Assembly: GCA_023653785.1 (NCBI GenBank)
Contig: JAMKCH010088446.1
Location: 1 to 64,000 of the forward strand
From: Ophioderma brevispina
Taxonomy: Eukaryota; Echinodermata; Ophiuroidea; Amphilepidida; Ophiodermatidae
Reading direction: 5' to 3'
DNA: 64,000 bases
The notes below the pieces were generated by a model. It made no database searches and had not been told where the DNA came from. It worked only from the letters and a program-made list of their open reading frames with translations. Both the position numbers and the translations under genes were made by a program. Shown here in pieces: positions 10,243 through 19,699 of the stretch; the stretch's first letter is position 1; each line of letters starts with the position of its first letter.

Positions 10243-10314
10243 TTTTTTGTGTCTTAGTTGGGGCACCATGTTGAATTTTTACTGGGATATTTACACATAA
10301 TATTTTCCCCATTA

Positions 10315-10646
10315 GGCGACGAAAAAAGAAAACCCTGTTTTACGGGCGAGCGGACCTTTCGAGTAGGGTCGGTCGGTCGGGCAAATTTTTTCTTTTTTTC
10401 TTTTTTTTTTTCTTTTCTGGAGCTCAAAATTGGCCTAAAATAGCCCCAAAACCTGAAAAATCAAGAGAAAAAATTAAAAATTTTTACAAACAAATTTTCT
10501 AAAAATAATTTGCCAAAATTGATTAATTTGGGCTAAAAACAGGCTTTTTACATGATTTTTGGAAAAACTAAAAAAAAAAATCTGCAAAACTGAAAAATCA
10601 AGGGTTGGTCGGGCCCGTAAAACAGGGTTTTTTTATTTTCGTCGCC
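10315..10646. mobile_element. Harbinger-like MITE nested in DIRS-A
   Basis: Flanked by TTA (10312-10314 and 10647-10649), with inverted termini GGCGACGAAAAAAGAAAACC and the complementary right end ending TTTTCGTCGCC. The arms extend about 35 bp through CCCTGTTTTACGGGC. A 3 bp TWA target duplication with GG-starting termini fits PIF/Harbinger. The 332 bp body is non-coding and lies in the 5' untranslated part of DIRS-A, so it inserted later. Confidence 0.82.
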
Positions 10647-11263
10647 TTATCGCCGATTTATTGGTGATTTATATATATATATATATCATATCTGGTAAAC
10701 GCCTACTATATCTACGGGTCATCGGAGATTTGGAAGATGTTGTGTTGATGTAGTTTTGGAAGATTTTCTCAAGATCGGAATTCGGAAGCTGTTGACATAA
10801 GTATCAGATATATATTGTGTGTTATCCCTTCACATGGTTGCCCCGCGAGTCTCAGGCCTTTTGTTTCGCGCTGCTCGTATTGCGGGTATTAAGTGGGCTT
10901 ATTCCTTGGCCAGGTTTAGCTCCCCCTATGTAAGTCCACACCTAGACCGCCAGGGCATGTTGGGGACATGTCCCTGTCTCGTGTCTGCTCCCTTGCATTA
11001 ATTATATTTGTTCTTCGCCCTTGTTGATAGCCTCGCGGTGCAACCATGTCTTTTGTGTTCTCACAGTGTACTACCAGCTCGTGCCGATGAATCTCAAAAT
11101 TTTTCTCTAAATTTTTTTTTTTGGGGGTGCCCTGTGTCTTCTGTCTCGTCTGTCTTGTCTCCTTGGCCTTATCCTGTTCTACCCTTTGGAACTCCTGATT
11201 CTCAGCACGGGTTATCCTATCGTATCTAACGACCGTTACAAGTATGTCTTTTGATGTTGCAGA

Positions 11264-14200
11264 ATGATGAATCCTCCAAGTTCCATGGAACCGCTACGAA
11301 GATGTAAGGAGTTCCTTCGAAGACAAGACAAGGACCCACATGAACTGTGTGTGAAGTGCAGAAACTGTTCAAGAGAAAGACCTTGTAATATACAAAAAGG
11401 GTGGTCAGAATTGGAGATCCGGAAGTTCTTTGATGAATTAGACGTGTATATGGAAAGAAAGTTAAAGAGACAAAAGGCCAAGGCTAAGACAGCTCCATCT
11501 CCGTTCAGGGCATCTCCCTCCGGGTCGTCGACGGGTGAAGCTTCTACCTCGTTCACTCAACCAAGGCAACTTCAAGAGCAGTCAAGTTCTACCTTTGATT
11601 CTAGCTTCCAGGCGTTATTAACTACAGTGGCTGCAGAGGCTATCAGACAGTTCATAGGGCAAGCTCGTCCAGCCACCCCTGCAGTTAGTGAAGATAAAGG
11701 GCCATTGATTGATGTAAATCCGAGTGGATTAAGTGATTATTTTCGACTGGCTGGTCTATCCACTCCTTCCATTCATAGTGAATTGGAAGATTATCAACGG
11801 TTGAGTAGTCCGACGGTGCCGCCTCAATACATGTTGAAAGAAATCCAGCCATGGCCTATTGACGGTTCTCTTCACTCAAGTAATCCAACGGCGTCTCAGT
11901 CTCTTCAACCGAAAGAAATTCTGCCTCAGTCCAGTGATGATTCACAATACTTGAGCAGTCAGACTGGCACTTATCTCCGTGGTGTGAAACATAAACAACC
12001 TCAGTCCACTGGCATCCGTGGTGTTGCAGTTGATTTGTATGATAAAGAACTGAGGACGACTCCCGTGGTGGCGGTGAATGAAGCTCAGCGGCCATTTTTA
12101 AGACCTATTGTTGCTTATAAGATTATGGATAACGGTACCGGTGGTACTCGTAAGACTGGCGGCTTTCCTAGTGGCTCAGTGGCATTGTGTGATGATGTTA
12201 TAGAAGTAATTAATGAGAATGATGATAATTTCATAGTCAGCTCTACACCTCTTGACGGCCGTGCATCACGTCCGTGGTTATGACTCAATCCCTTTGCTAC
12301 AAGGGCCGCCGATGTTACCGATAGTATACCGACGGGTCATGAGTTTATTTTAGAGGAACATGAGACTTTGTATGGTGATGGCTGAGTTAGATATTCTTTC
12401 GATGAGGGACAGAGCTTCCCCTCCTCAGCTCTGAAGAAAGTTAGAGTTGTTGAAGCAGAGGTGTATAACGTTAAAGGGAAAGTACTTTCTCCACTTACTT
12501 CCAAGACTACAGTTGTTTCCGGTCCGCCCCTCCGTCCATCTAGTCTATCTTCTGGCTGTCTCCGTAGTTCTCCGGGTGTGAATACTTCAACCGTTCCTCT
12601 GCCGATTCAACTGTCGGGCCGCCATCGTGGTTCTTCGGATAGAGATTATTCAACCACTACTCCATTGGGTCAACCTTCGGGTCGTCACCTATCTTCTTCA
12701 GCGGTTTATTTTCCGTCTACTTACCAGTCAAGTCAATCGACTAGCCGTCGTCGTGCATCCAGAAAGAGTTCTTCTCCCTCCGTACACTCATCTGGTACCA
12801 GAAAGGATAAAGACCGATCCCTATCAATATCATCAGGCGTAACAACTTCAGGATTCAGTACACCATTGTGTGAAGCAGACTTTCCTTTTTCACCAGTTAT
12901 AGATTTCTTAACTCTAGACTTGGAATAATCAACATCATCTTTAGGCCTTGATATAGAGTAATGACTGACATCATCCAACTTAGATCTTTTACTTGAAGAA
13001 TCACAATAAGAGGCAATGTCATCTTTACTAGAGGAACGTTTCTGTCTAAGTTTAGATTGCTGAGGAGAAGCCACTGCTTTCTTCTCTACATAATCAGATC
13101 TGGATCTTATGGTCTTATGAGAAGAATCTTCACTATGTCTTGATCCAGAAGAATTCTTCGGATCATAGAACTTGGATCCTTATCGTGAAGAACTACTCGA
13201 AGGAGAGCCTCTAAATCTTCGATAGTCATGGCTAGGAGAATCTTGATGTCTTCTCTTACTACTTGTATGAGACTTTGTAGGCGGAGAGGAGAAAGTATTC
13301 TTAACTTTAGAGCTGTCCCTATCCCGAGAACGTCGGCTGCGATGACTGGAATGTCTCTCTGAAGAAGATTTTTTATGTTCAGCATGTTCTAAATTCACAC
13401 TTCTCTCAGTAGATCGCCGTCTATGGTGACTATCACTGGAAGACTTGCGTAGCGGACTGTGATCCCTGGAAGACGAGCGACGTCTAGAAGATACAATAGA
13501 TCTATCCTCTCATGACTCTTTACAAGTGATTCATCGTAACAATGAGCCTACCTCGATGCCAGCTCCTCCTAGTAATACAGTCCAAGTTGAGGTCACTGAG
13601 GCTACTCAACCAATATCGGTTGATGCTACTCCACTCATTGCACATTCTAGTCAAGGCACTTCCAGTCAAGAGCGCACTGGTGATAGCTTGGGTAAAGACT
13701 CTGATTTGATTGAGGATACGAAATTGAGAGAGATTTCCCAGATTTATGGAGCTCCTTATTCCGATGTCGACTCTTTCCTGACGGAAGACTTTGAAGACCT
13801 ACAGTACCTATCTCCCATTGTTGCTGCGCCCTTTCTGGCAGCTGTTTTGGTTCATCGAGGTTTAAAATGTGATTCTGCTATTTCTCAAGATACTAAGTCT
13901 TCGGACCTTGGTTTAGCTGCTAAGCATTGTAAGAAGCAGGTGGTGAAACCTATCATTCCTGTTACAGCTGATTTAAGACAGACTATTGATAAGGTTCAGA
14001 AGTCTATATGGACTGATTATCAGAAGAGGACTCCCCTTCTCAGATGGATTCCTGAGTCTTTCCCTACATGTGAGGAAGATAAAGAACATAAGGAACCTGT
14101 CCATAGAGTTGACTCTTAGAATGAGGGCAAGGATGTAGCCTTGTTGTCTCTTAGCCACCTTATGAATGGGTTATTGGAGCCTAATGTAGAGCTGTATAAT

Positions 14201-14710
14201 GAAGCTATTGAGAGATGCCTTTATACTATGAGAGATCTTCATCACGTTTCTGCAGAGCTTTTTACCAAGATTGCTTACCAATTAGTGGCTCTGAGAAGAC
14301 CGAATGCTGTTGACGCTTTGAACTTTACAGCCAAAGAAGTTCTCCTGAATGCTCCTAGAGGAAAAGATCTTTTTGGAGGGCAGTGGTCTAGCTTAGCCTC
14401 TCAAGAAGAAGAACGAGTTAAAGCTGCAGATCAAGCTGCCAAGAAGTCTAATAGTAATAAGACTAGAGGTTCTTCCAGATATAGACCTTATAGATACAGA
14501 CCTTATGAGTATGGCTACCGCAGAAGGACTTCCGCTTCCAGCTATACTCCTGCCAACAGAGGGAACAAAGGTTCTTTTCGGAAGTCGGGCTATGACTCTA
14601 AGGACAGCAAATCCAACTATAGAGGCTCTAGACAGTACAGAAGTTATTCTTCATACTCCAGACGTAGAGGCGCCAGATGTGGCGCGAGTAGGGGAGGAAG
14701 GTACAATTGA
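11264..14710 (+). pseudogene. gag: DIRS-A gag-like ORF1 (broken)
   Basis: One reading frame can be followed for about 1149 codons. It starts with MMNPPSSMEPLRRCKEFL and has a Cys-rich patch near codons 27-40 (CVKCRNCSRERPC). The middle is Ser-rich, then comes a conserved PVTADLRQTIDKVQKS segment near 13965, and the C-terminus is Arg/Tyr/Gly-rich (SRYRPYRYRPYEYGY). Probable role: nucleocapsid-like RNA binding. The frame is interrupted by in-frame stops at 12281 (TGA), 12383 (TGA) and 14117 (TAG), and by an inverted block at about 12815-13505 holding one further stop (TAA at about 13180). No frameshift is needed apart from the inversion. The terminal TGA (14708) is in the same frame as the downstream RT. 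Confidence 0.85.
12815..13505 (-). pseudogene. Inverted segment of DIRS-A gag
   Basis: Within this block the coding signal switches to the minus strand. Minus-strand reading gives Ser/Arg-rich protein such as SSERHSSHRSRRSRDRD and SKDDIASYCDSSSKRSK in one frame, with a single stop. The + strand gag frame is open on both sides. The junctions fall at similar short motifs (GATCGGTCTTTATCC on the left, minus strand; GATCTATCC on the right), consistent with inversion between short inverted repeats. It is not an independent minus-strand gene. Confidence 0.82.
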
Positions 14711-16726
14711 CTCCTACCAACCTATGACGCCAGTGGGGGGCGTCTAAAGCTATTCCTCCCGGCGTGGCGGTCGATAACCTCGGATCAATGGGTTCTACAA
14801 ACGATTTCAGAAGGTTACCATTTGGAGTTTACCGCTCGTCCGCCGATGAAAGTCAGATTTTGCACTACGCCTATGCCAAAAGAGACATTAAAGGCTATGA
14901 TTTTGAAGAACGAAGTGAAGGAGTTGTTAAGGAAAAATGCAATTTTTCCAATAAAAAAGACTATGGAAGGCTTCTATTCGATTTTCTTCCTGGCTCCGAA
15001 GAAAACAGGAGACCTCAGACCAATCATAAATCTACGCCCTCTGAACAGATATATTCGTCCGAGGCATTTCAGAATGGAAACCCTCCCAGCTGTCATCAAA
15101 GAGTTGAAGAAGGGCTGGTTCGGCGTGACATTGGATTTAAAAGACGCCTACCTCCATGTTCCAGTTTTTCCTCCTCATCAAAGATGGCTTCGCTTCAGAT
15201 TCGACAACCAGTCTTACCAATTCCAAGTTCTGCCATTGGGACTTTCAACTGCTCCCCTTACCTTTACAAGATTAGTAAAGACAGTGGCAGAACATCTCAG
15301 AATCAAGTCTGATAAGACAGTTAACATTGGTTATGAAGACGGTGAAAGAGCTGGGCTTCATGATAAACCTAAAGAAATCAAATCTCATCCCAAGTCAGAA
15401 GCCGGAGTTTCTAGGAGCAATTCTGGACTTGAAGAAAATCAATCTTTTCCTAGAGAAGAGAGAATCACAAAATTGAGAGATTGCATCCTGCTCATTTTGA
15501 AGAGGAATTTATCTCCTGCTCATCTGTGGCTCCGCTGCTTAGGAATGCTGGCAAGCTTGGTAGACCTTCTACCCTTCTGCAGGTTGAGGATGAGACTTCT
15601 CCAGCTACACCTTCGGAGTTACTACAGAGACTACCGTCACGATCTACACGGTCAAGTACCTTTAAAGCCAAAGATTTTGAAGCACCTACGATGGTTAAGC
15701 AACTCAAAGAATCTTATGGTGGGAAAGAGGTTCCACGAGATACCTCATCAAGTTATAATTACGACGGATGCTTCAAAGACAGGTTGGGGAGCATGCATGA
15801 GATCCCACAAAATAAAGGGAGTGTGGTCGAAGATGATAAGGAAGCTCCATATAAATGTACTAGAGTTGCTAGCAGTCTGCCACGCTCTAAAGCGATTCAA
15901 ACAGATGGTTTCTGGGAAGTCGGTGAAAATCAGATCAGACAATTCCACTGTAGTTGCCTACATAAACCACCAAGGAGGAACAAAGAGTGTCCTCATGTGC
16001 ACTGCATCCATCCGCCTCCTCACCTGGTGCCAGTATCATTCAATTACCCTCAAGGCGGAACATCTCCCAGGAGTTATCAACTGTGTCGCAGACAGCCTTT
16101 CCAGAGGAAAATCAGCCAAAATGATAGCTTATTCGGTGTCAACTGTGGAGTGGCATCTCAATGGCCGTATATGTCAGATGATTTTTCAAAGACTTTACAG
16201 GCTCATGGTAGATCTGTTTGCGAACAACAAGAATCACCAACTCCCAACATACTGCACGTGGCTAGCGGACGAGAAAGCCTGGGTGAGAGACTGCTTTACA
16301 ATAAGTTGGGAGAATCTGATTGCATACGCCTTTCCACCGATACCAATTCTGGCAAAAGTACTAACAAAGTTACAGCAATCAAGGTCATGCAAGATGCTGC
16401 TTATAGCCCCATTTTGGCCACGTCAGGTTTGGTTTTTAAGGCTGGTCAGCATGCTGGAAGATCATCCAGGACTGATTCCTTTAAGGCAAAATCTGTTGGT
16501 GGACGGAAGAAACAAAAGAGTGTCGCTCCAAAGGCTAAAATCTCTACACTTGACTGTGTGGCCTCTCTCAAGCTCGCCTTCAAACGCAAGGGCTTTTCAG
16601 AAGAAGCTGCCTCCCTGGTGGCAGGAGCAAGAAGGAAGTCAACCTCCATTATCTACAATAGTAGACTTCGACGCTTTGACGCCTGGTGCAAGAAATACAA
16701 GGTTGATCCGCATTCTGCCGCTGTAG
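14711..16726 (+). pseudogene. pol: DIRS-A RT/RNase H/methylase-like ORF (defective)
   Basis: In frame with gag after its TGA. RT fingers: MEFTARPP, FFLAPKKTGDLRPIINLRPL, VTLDLKDAYLHVPV and LPLGLSTAP (about 14820-15260). The following palm segment with the catalytic YxDD box is missing. The thumb (VKELGFMINLKKSNLIPSQ, 15340-15400) is in another frame. RNase H follows with ITTDASKTGWGACM, HINVLELLAV, IRSDNSTVVAYI and GVINCVADSLSRG, giving the D-E-D-D set. The end has a DAM-methylase-like domain (VDLFANNKNHQL, AYAFPPIPILAKV, LLIAPFWPRQVWF), usual in DIRS. No active polymerase is expected. Confidence 0.93.
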
Positions 16727-17600
16727 GAAACGTGGCTAACTTCCTGACCTCTCTTTTTCAAGAAAATCTCCAACCTTCAACCATTAGGAACTACCTGTCT
16801 GCCATCCTTCAACCATTAGGAACTACCTGTCTGCCATCTCTACTATTCATGATTACCCGGACATGATTAGAGAAGATAAGGGTCTCTCGGATCTCATTAA
16901 AGGAATGCTTAATAAACGTCCTACCGTTAGAAAGCTCACTCCTTTGTGGGATCTTCCATTGGTCCTTCACTATGTCGCCGGCGAGCCGTTTGAACCGTTG
17001 GACGAAGCCACACTCCTCGACTTGACAAGAAAACAGCATTCCTCCTTATGGCTGCATCTACCAGACGATGTTCAGAAATCCATGCATTATCTACCGACAA
17101 GAAGTATATGAGATTCTCAGACTCTCACAATGTCACTCTACTTCCTCGTGCTGGTTTCATGGCCAAAACACAGACACTCAATTATGCACCTCAGCCTATA
17201 GTTCTTCCAGAGCTTCCCAGAGTTACTGGTGATCCTGAAGATAAACGCTGGTGTCCAGTCAGAGCTCTCCGACATTATTACCACCACACTGCCTTCTTAA
17301 GGAAATCTATGGATTCTTCAATTTCTGACCACCTCTTCATCACTACAACTAAACCTTACAAACCTGCAACAAAGCAAACATTATCACGCTGAGTCACTTC
17401 CCTCATCTCTGATGCTTTAAAAGTGAAAGCCTCGTCACTGGACAGTAACATCGCCCTTAACCCGCTCATGAAATTAGAAGTCAGGCAACATCTTGGGCTT
17501 TTCACTTAGGAGTGAACATTTCTGATATTATGGAAGCAGCAGGATGGAGGACGCCTACAATGTTCCACAAGTAACCAAATCGTGGCCAAAACCATCCTGT
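16440..17600 (+). pseudogene. DIRS-A tyrosine recombinase (frameshifted)
   Basis: It overlaps the end of the RT/RNase H frame, as in other DIRS elements. N-terminal part: FDAWCKKYKVDPHSAAVG, NVANFLTSLFQ, STIRNYLSAI. A 32 bp tandem duplication (16774-16837) breaks the frame. A second shift near 17030 precedes the first catalytic Arg box RRCSEIHALS. A Trp codon appears changed to TGA near 17390 (TLSR-stop-VTSLISDAL). The HxxR box, HEIRSQATSWAF, is in yet another frame near 17467, followed by MEAAGWRTPT. The terminal catalytic Tyr is not intact. Inactive copy. Confidence 0.9.
16774..16837 (+). repeat. 32 bp tandem duplication in YR
   Basis: CCTTCAACCATTAGGAACTA and the following 12 bases occur twice in direct succession with period 32 bp. 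Since 32 is not a multiple of 3 it shifts the recombinase frame. The repeat is perfect, so the event is recent relative to the other decay. Confidence 0.9.
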
Positions 17601-17864
17601 CAGCAAAGCAGTCAGAGTAAGAGGAGGGATGCCATGCATCCTTATCAACATGCTCATAAGGTGAGGATTGCCGGTTTCTACATAGCTATGTGTGCTTTGA
17701 TATAGATGTGCTTTTATTGACATGCTATCATGTATATATGTATATGGCTGTACATTGGGGCAAAATTACTTCAGCTTCCATTAAAACTTCACATGTCGAG
17801 AAACCCCGCAACAACTGAGACTACCGGCTCCACTTCCTCCACCTAGTGACCAGTGTGGCAGTCA

Positions 17865-17978
17865 TGCACTAGTTGGATCATTTCGTAATGTATAAAATGG
17901 ATGAAATAGAATATACTCAACAAAATTGTGATATTATTCTATTTTCATACATGTATACTTAGGAATGATCCAACTAGT
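17865..17978 (+). repeat. DIRS-A internal complementary region
   Basis: First half (GCACTAGTTGGATCATTTCG to GGATGAAATAG) is the reverse complement of the left outer end. Second half (from ATACTCAACAAAATTGTGAT to ATGATCCAACTAGT) is the reverse complement of the right outer end. The halves meet at AGAATATAC. This is the DIRS template used to regenerate the ends through a circular intermediate. Confidence 0.93.
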
Positions 17979-18032
17979 AACCCTCATCCAGGCCCTTCCC
18001 CGCAAGTGGAGCCTTCGGGAAGGTACAAAAAT

Positions 18033-18191
18033 GAGCAAAGGATTGTGGGTGCCATGCAGTGACGACAAGGATGGGCGTACCGATGCTAGCATGGGACCGC
18101 TACTAGGCATGGGCGCACCGAAATTTTTAATGTGACATTAGGGGTGTCTCGAGGCCTTTTTGAGCACAAAAAATGCACTAGTTGGATCATT
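18033..18191 (+). repeat. DIRS-A right inverted terminal repeat
   Basis: Inverted partner of 10089-10242, differing by a 5 bp ATGCA-type indel and a few substitutions. The outer 18192-18247 is specific to the right end and is mirrored in the internal complementary region. Confidence 0.95.
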
Positions 18192-18247
18192 CGTAAGTAT
18201 ACATGTATGAAAATAGAATAATATCATAATTTTGGTGAGTATATTCT

Positions 18248-18906
18248 CAATAATCTATGCTCTCTCGAAACTTTGGTGTCCAAATACTTCCAACACTTTG
18301 GATCAATCCCCTTAACTTTCATTGAATTTTAAACAGAACGCATTCCTAATGCAGTTTATGTCTGTGCACCCTGATAAGGAGACAGTATTAAGCCGCATGC
18401 ACACACGAACGAACCCACTAGGCTAAACCCCTCTTGGTAGTCATCGCTAGCCCGCCATGTTCGTCGAATAATACGGCATAATGCCGCGTGAGGGCCGAGG
18501 ATTCAGGCTAATTATGTACCACGGAAGTAGCGTGTGCACATGAATTCCGAATTTCCGGTCATGTCATGTCAATTTTGCATCGATCGTGTCAACATGGTCA
18601 AGGACGCGTTTGTTTTTATTTACATAGAGTAATTCTTCTGCTGGTGGAAGTAGATTTGCCGGGAGATTGATTAAAGGTGTGGATAGTGCCTACACCGGGA
18701 GAGTACCGCTGTTGGAGTAAATATTTTCAGGTCAGTTAAAGCAGATAAGGTGTTCTCTGCTTGATCGGTGGTCAGTACAGTAGCATGGCCATGGCATGGT
18801 ACATTTACTCATGAACTTGTACTTCGAGTCTGTAATTGTAGGCAAACTCGCGGAAATCTTGAAGTTGAAACAATTTTTTGTTGACGTCCGTCATAAAAAC
18901 GGAGAT
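18248..18906. other. Spacer between the two DIRS copies
   Basis: About 660 bp of unassigned sequence. No exon, RNA gene or repeat structure recognised; presumably the original intron. Confidence 0.45.
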
Positions 18907-19022
18907 GACTCATACAGAATACTGCTTCCCTTTAACATCCGATGTTGGATGTACAAATTGCATATGTCTTGGTACAGATGCAGAACCTCCCAAAATACAC
19001 ACATATATCATTACACGGTCCC

Positions 19023-19087
19023 TAACCGTGACGTCAGCGATAGCCGACGTCACCAATACCCACAATTCCAACTTCCTCTTTCGTCTT
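19023..19087 (+). repeat. DIRS-B left inverted terminal repeat
   Basis: Pairs with 24810-24874. It contains two GACGTC palindromes, GTGACGTCAGCGATAGCCGA and CGACGTCACCAATACC. Confidence 0.93.
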
Positions 19088-19699
19088 GGGATTCCACAAG
19101 ATACGGTAGTGTCTATAGCTAAGCTCCCGTTTTTTGTTTGAATTTTTACAGATTTTAACCACTAGGTGGTTTCAGAACTCAGTATTTTCCTATCTTATGA
19201 TGTTTCAACGGCCCAGGTTCGTTTTACATCTTCTTAGGTAGGACAGAAACGTTATTTTGGCAAGTTTATCTGCGTTTCTGTTACGGGTTTCGACTGTCGA
19301 ATTTTGACCGTTAAGTCGGTATCCAAAGGTGGGTGGGTGATCGCACGTGCGGAGAGGTCAGCAGACTTTCTTGTGGTCGATCACCTTCCCTGAACACAAA
19401 TTCATCTTGTTCACTGAAACTTGTCTTTACATGTATTGTGGTCTTTGAATGTATTCAGACAGGGGATTTCAATGTATTTAATCGATCGTTTCTTTGCCTC
19501 GGCATTTTCTGGATTCCGATCTGATATACTGTTATACTAATCTTCATTGACTGCGTCATTTATTGATTCTGTCTTTTAATTTCTATTGTTGTCCTCGCTT
19601 TTTGAGTGCGTTCAATCTAACTTGCTAGGGTAGTCGCTCGTGGGTGTTTTCCTCCCTCCTGCATAACCATTTTGATCTCGTATACCAGGTATCTACCCA

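Larger units (their letters stand above)
10062..18247 (+). mobile_element. DIRS-type YR retrotransposon, copy A (defective)
   Basis: A ~8.2 kb element with gag, RT/RNase H/methyltransferase-like and tyrosine recombinase reading frames in DIRS order. It has inverted terminal repeats (10089-10242 and 18033-18191) with unequal outer ends, and an internal complementary region (17865-17978) equal to the reverse complement of the two outer ends joined. This arrangement is diagnostic of DIRS1-group elements, which integrate by tyrosine recombinase and make no target duplication. The borders come from comparing the ends with the internal complementary region. The copy is inactive: in-frame stops, an inversion, loss of the RT YxDD box and YR frameshifts. 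Confidence 0.95.

Noticed and set aside
12733..13398. Minus-strand open frames as a separate Ser/Arg-rich gene
   Set aside because: Same composition and codon pattern as the gag of DIRS-A, whose + frame is open on both sides; an inverted block explains it better.
15481..16440. First two thirds of a 461-codon + frame as protein
   Set aside because: It overlaps the clear RNase H and methylase-like frame and shows no motifs; only the part after about 16440 is recombinase.
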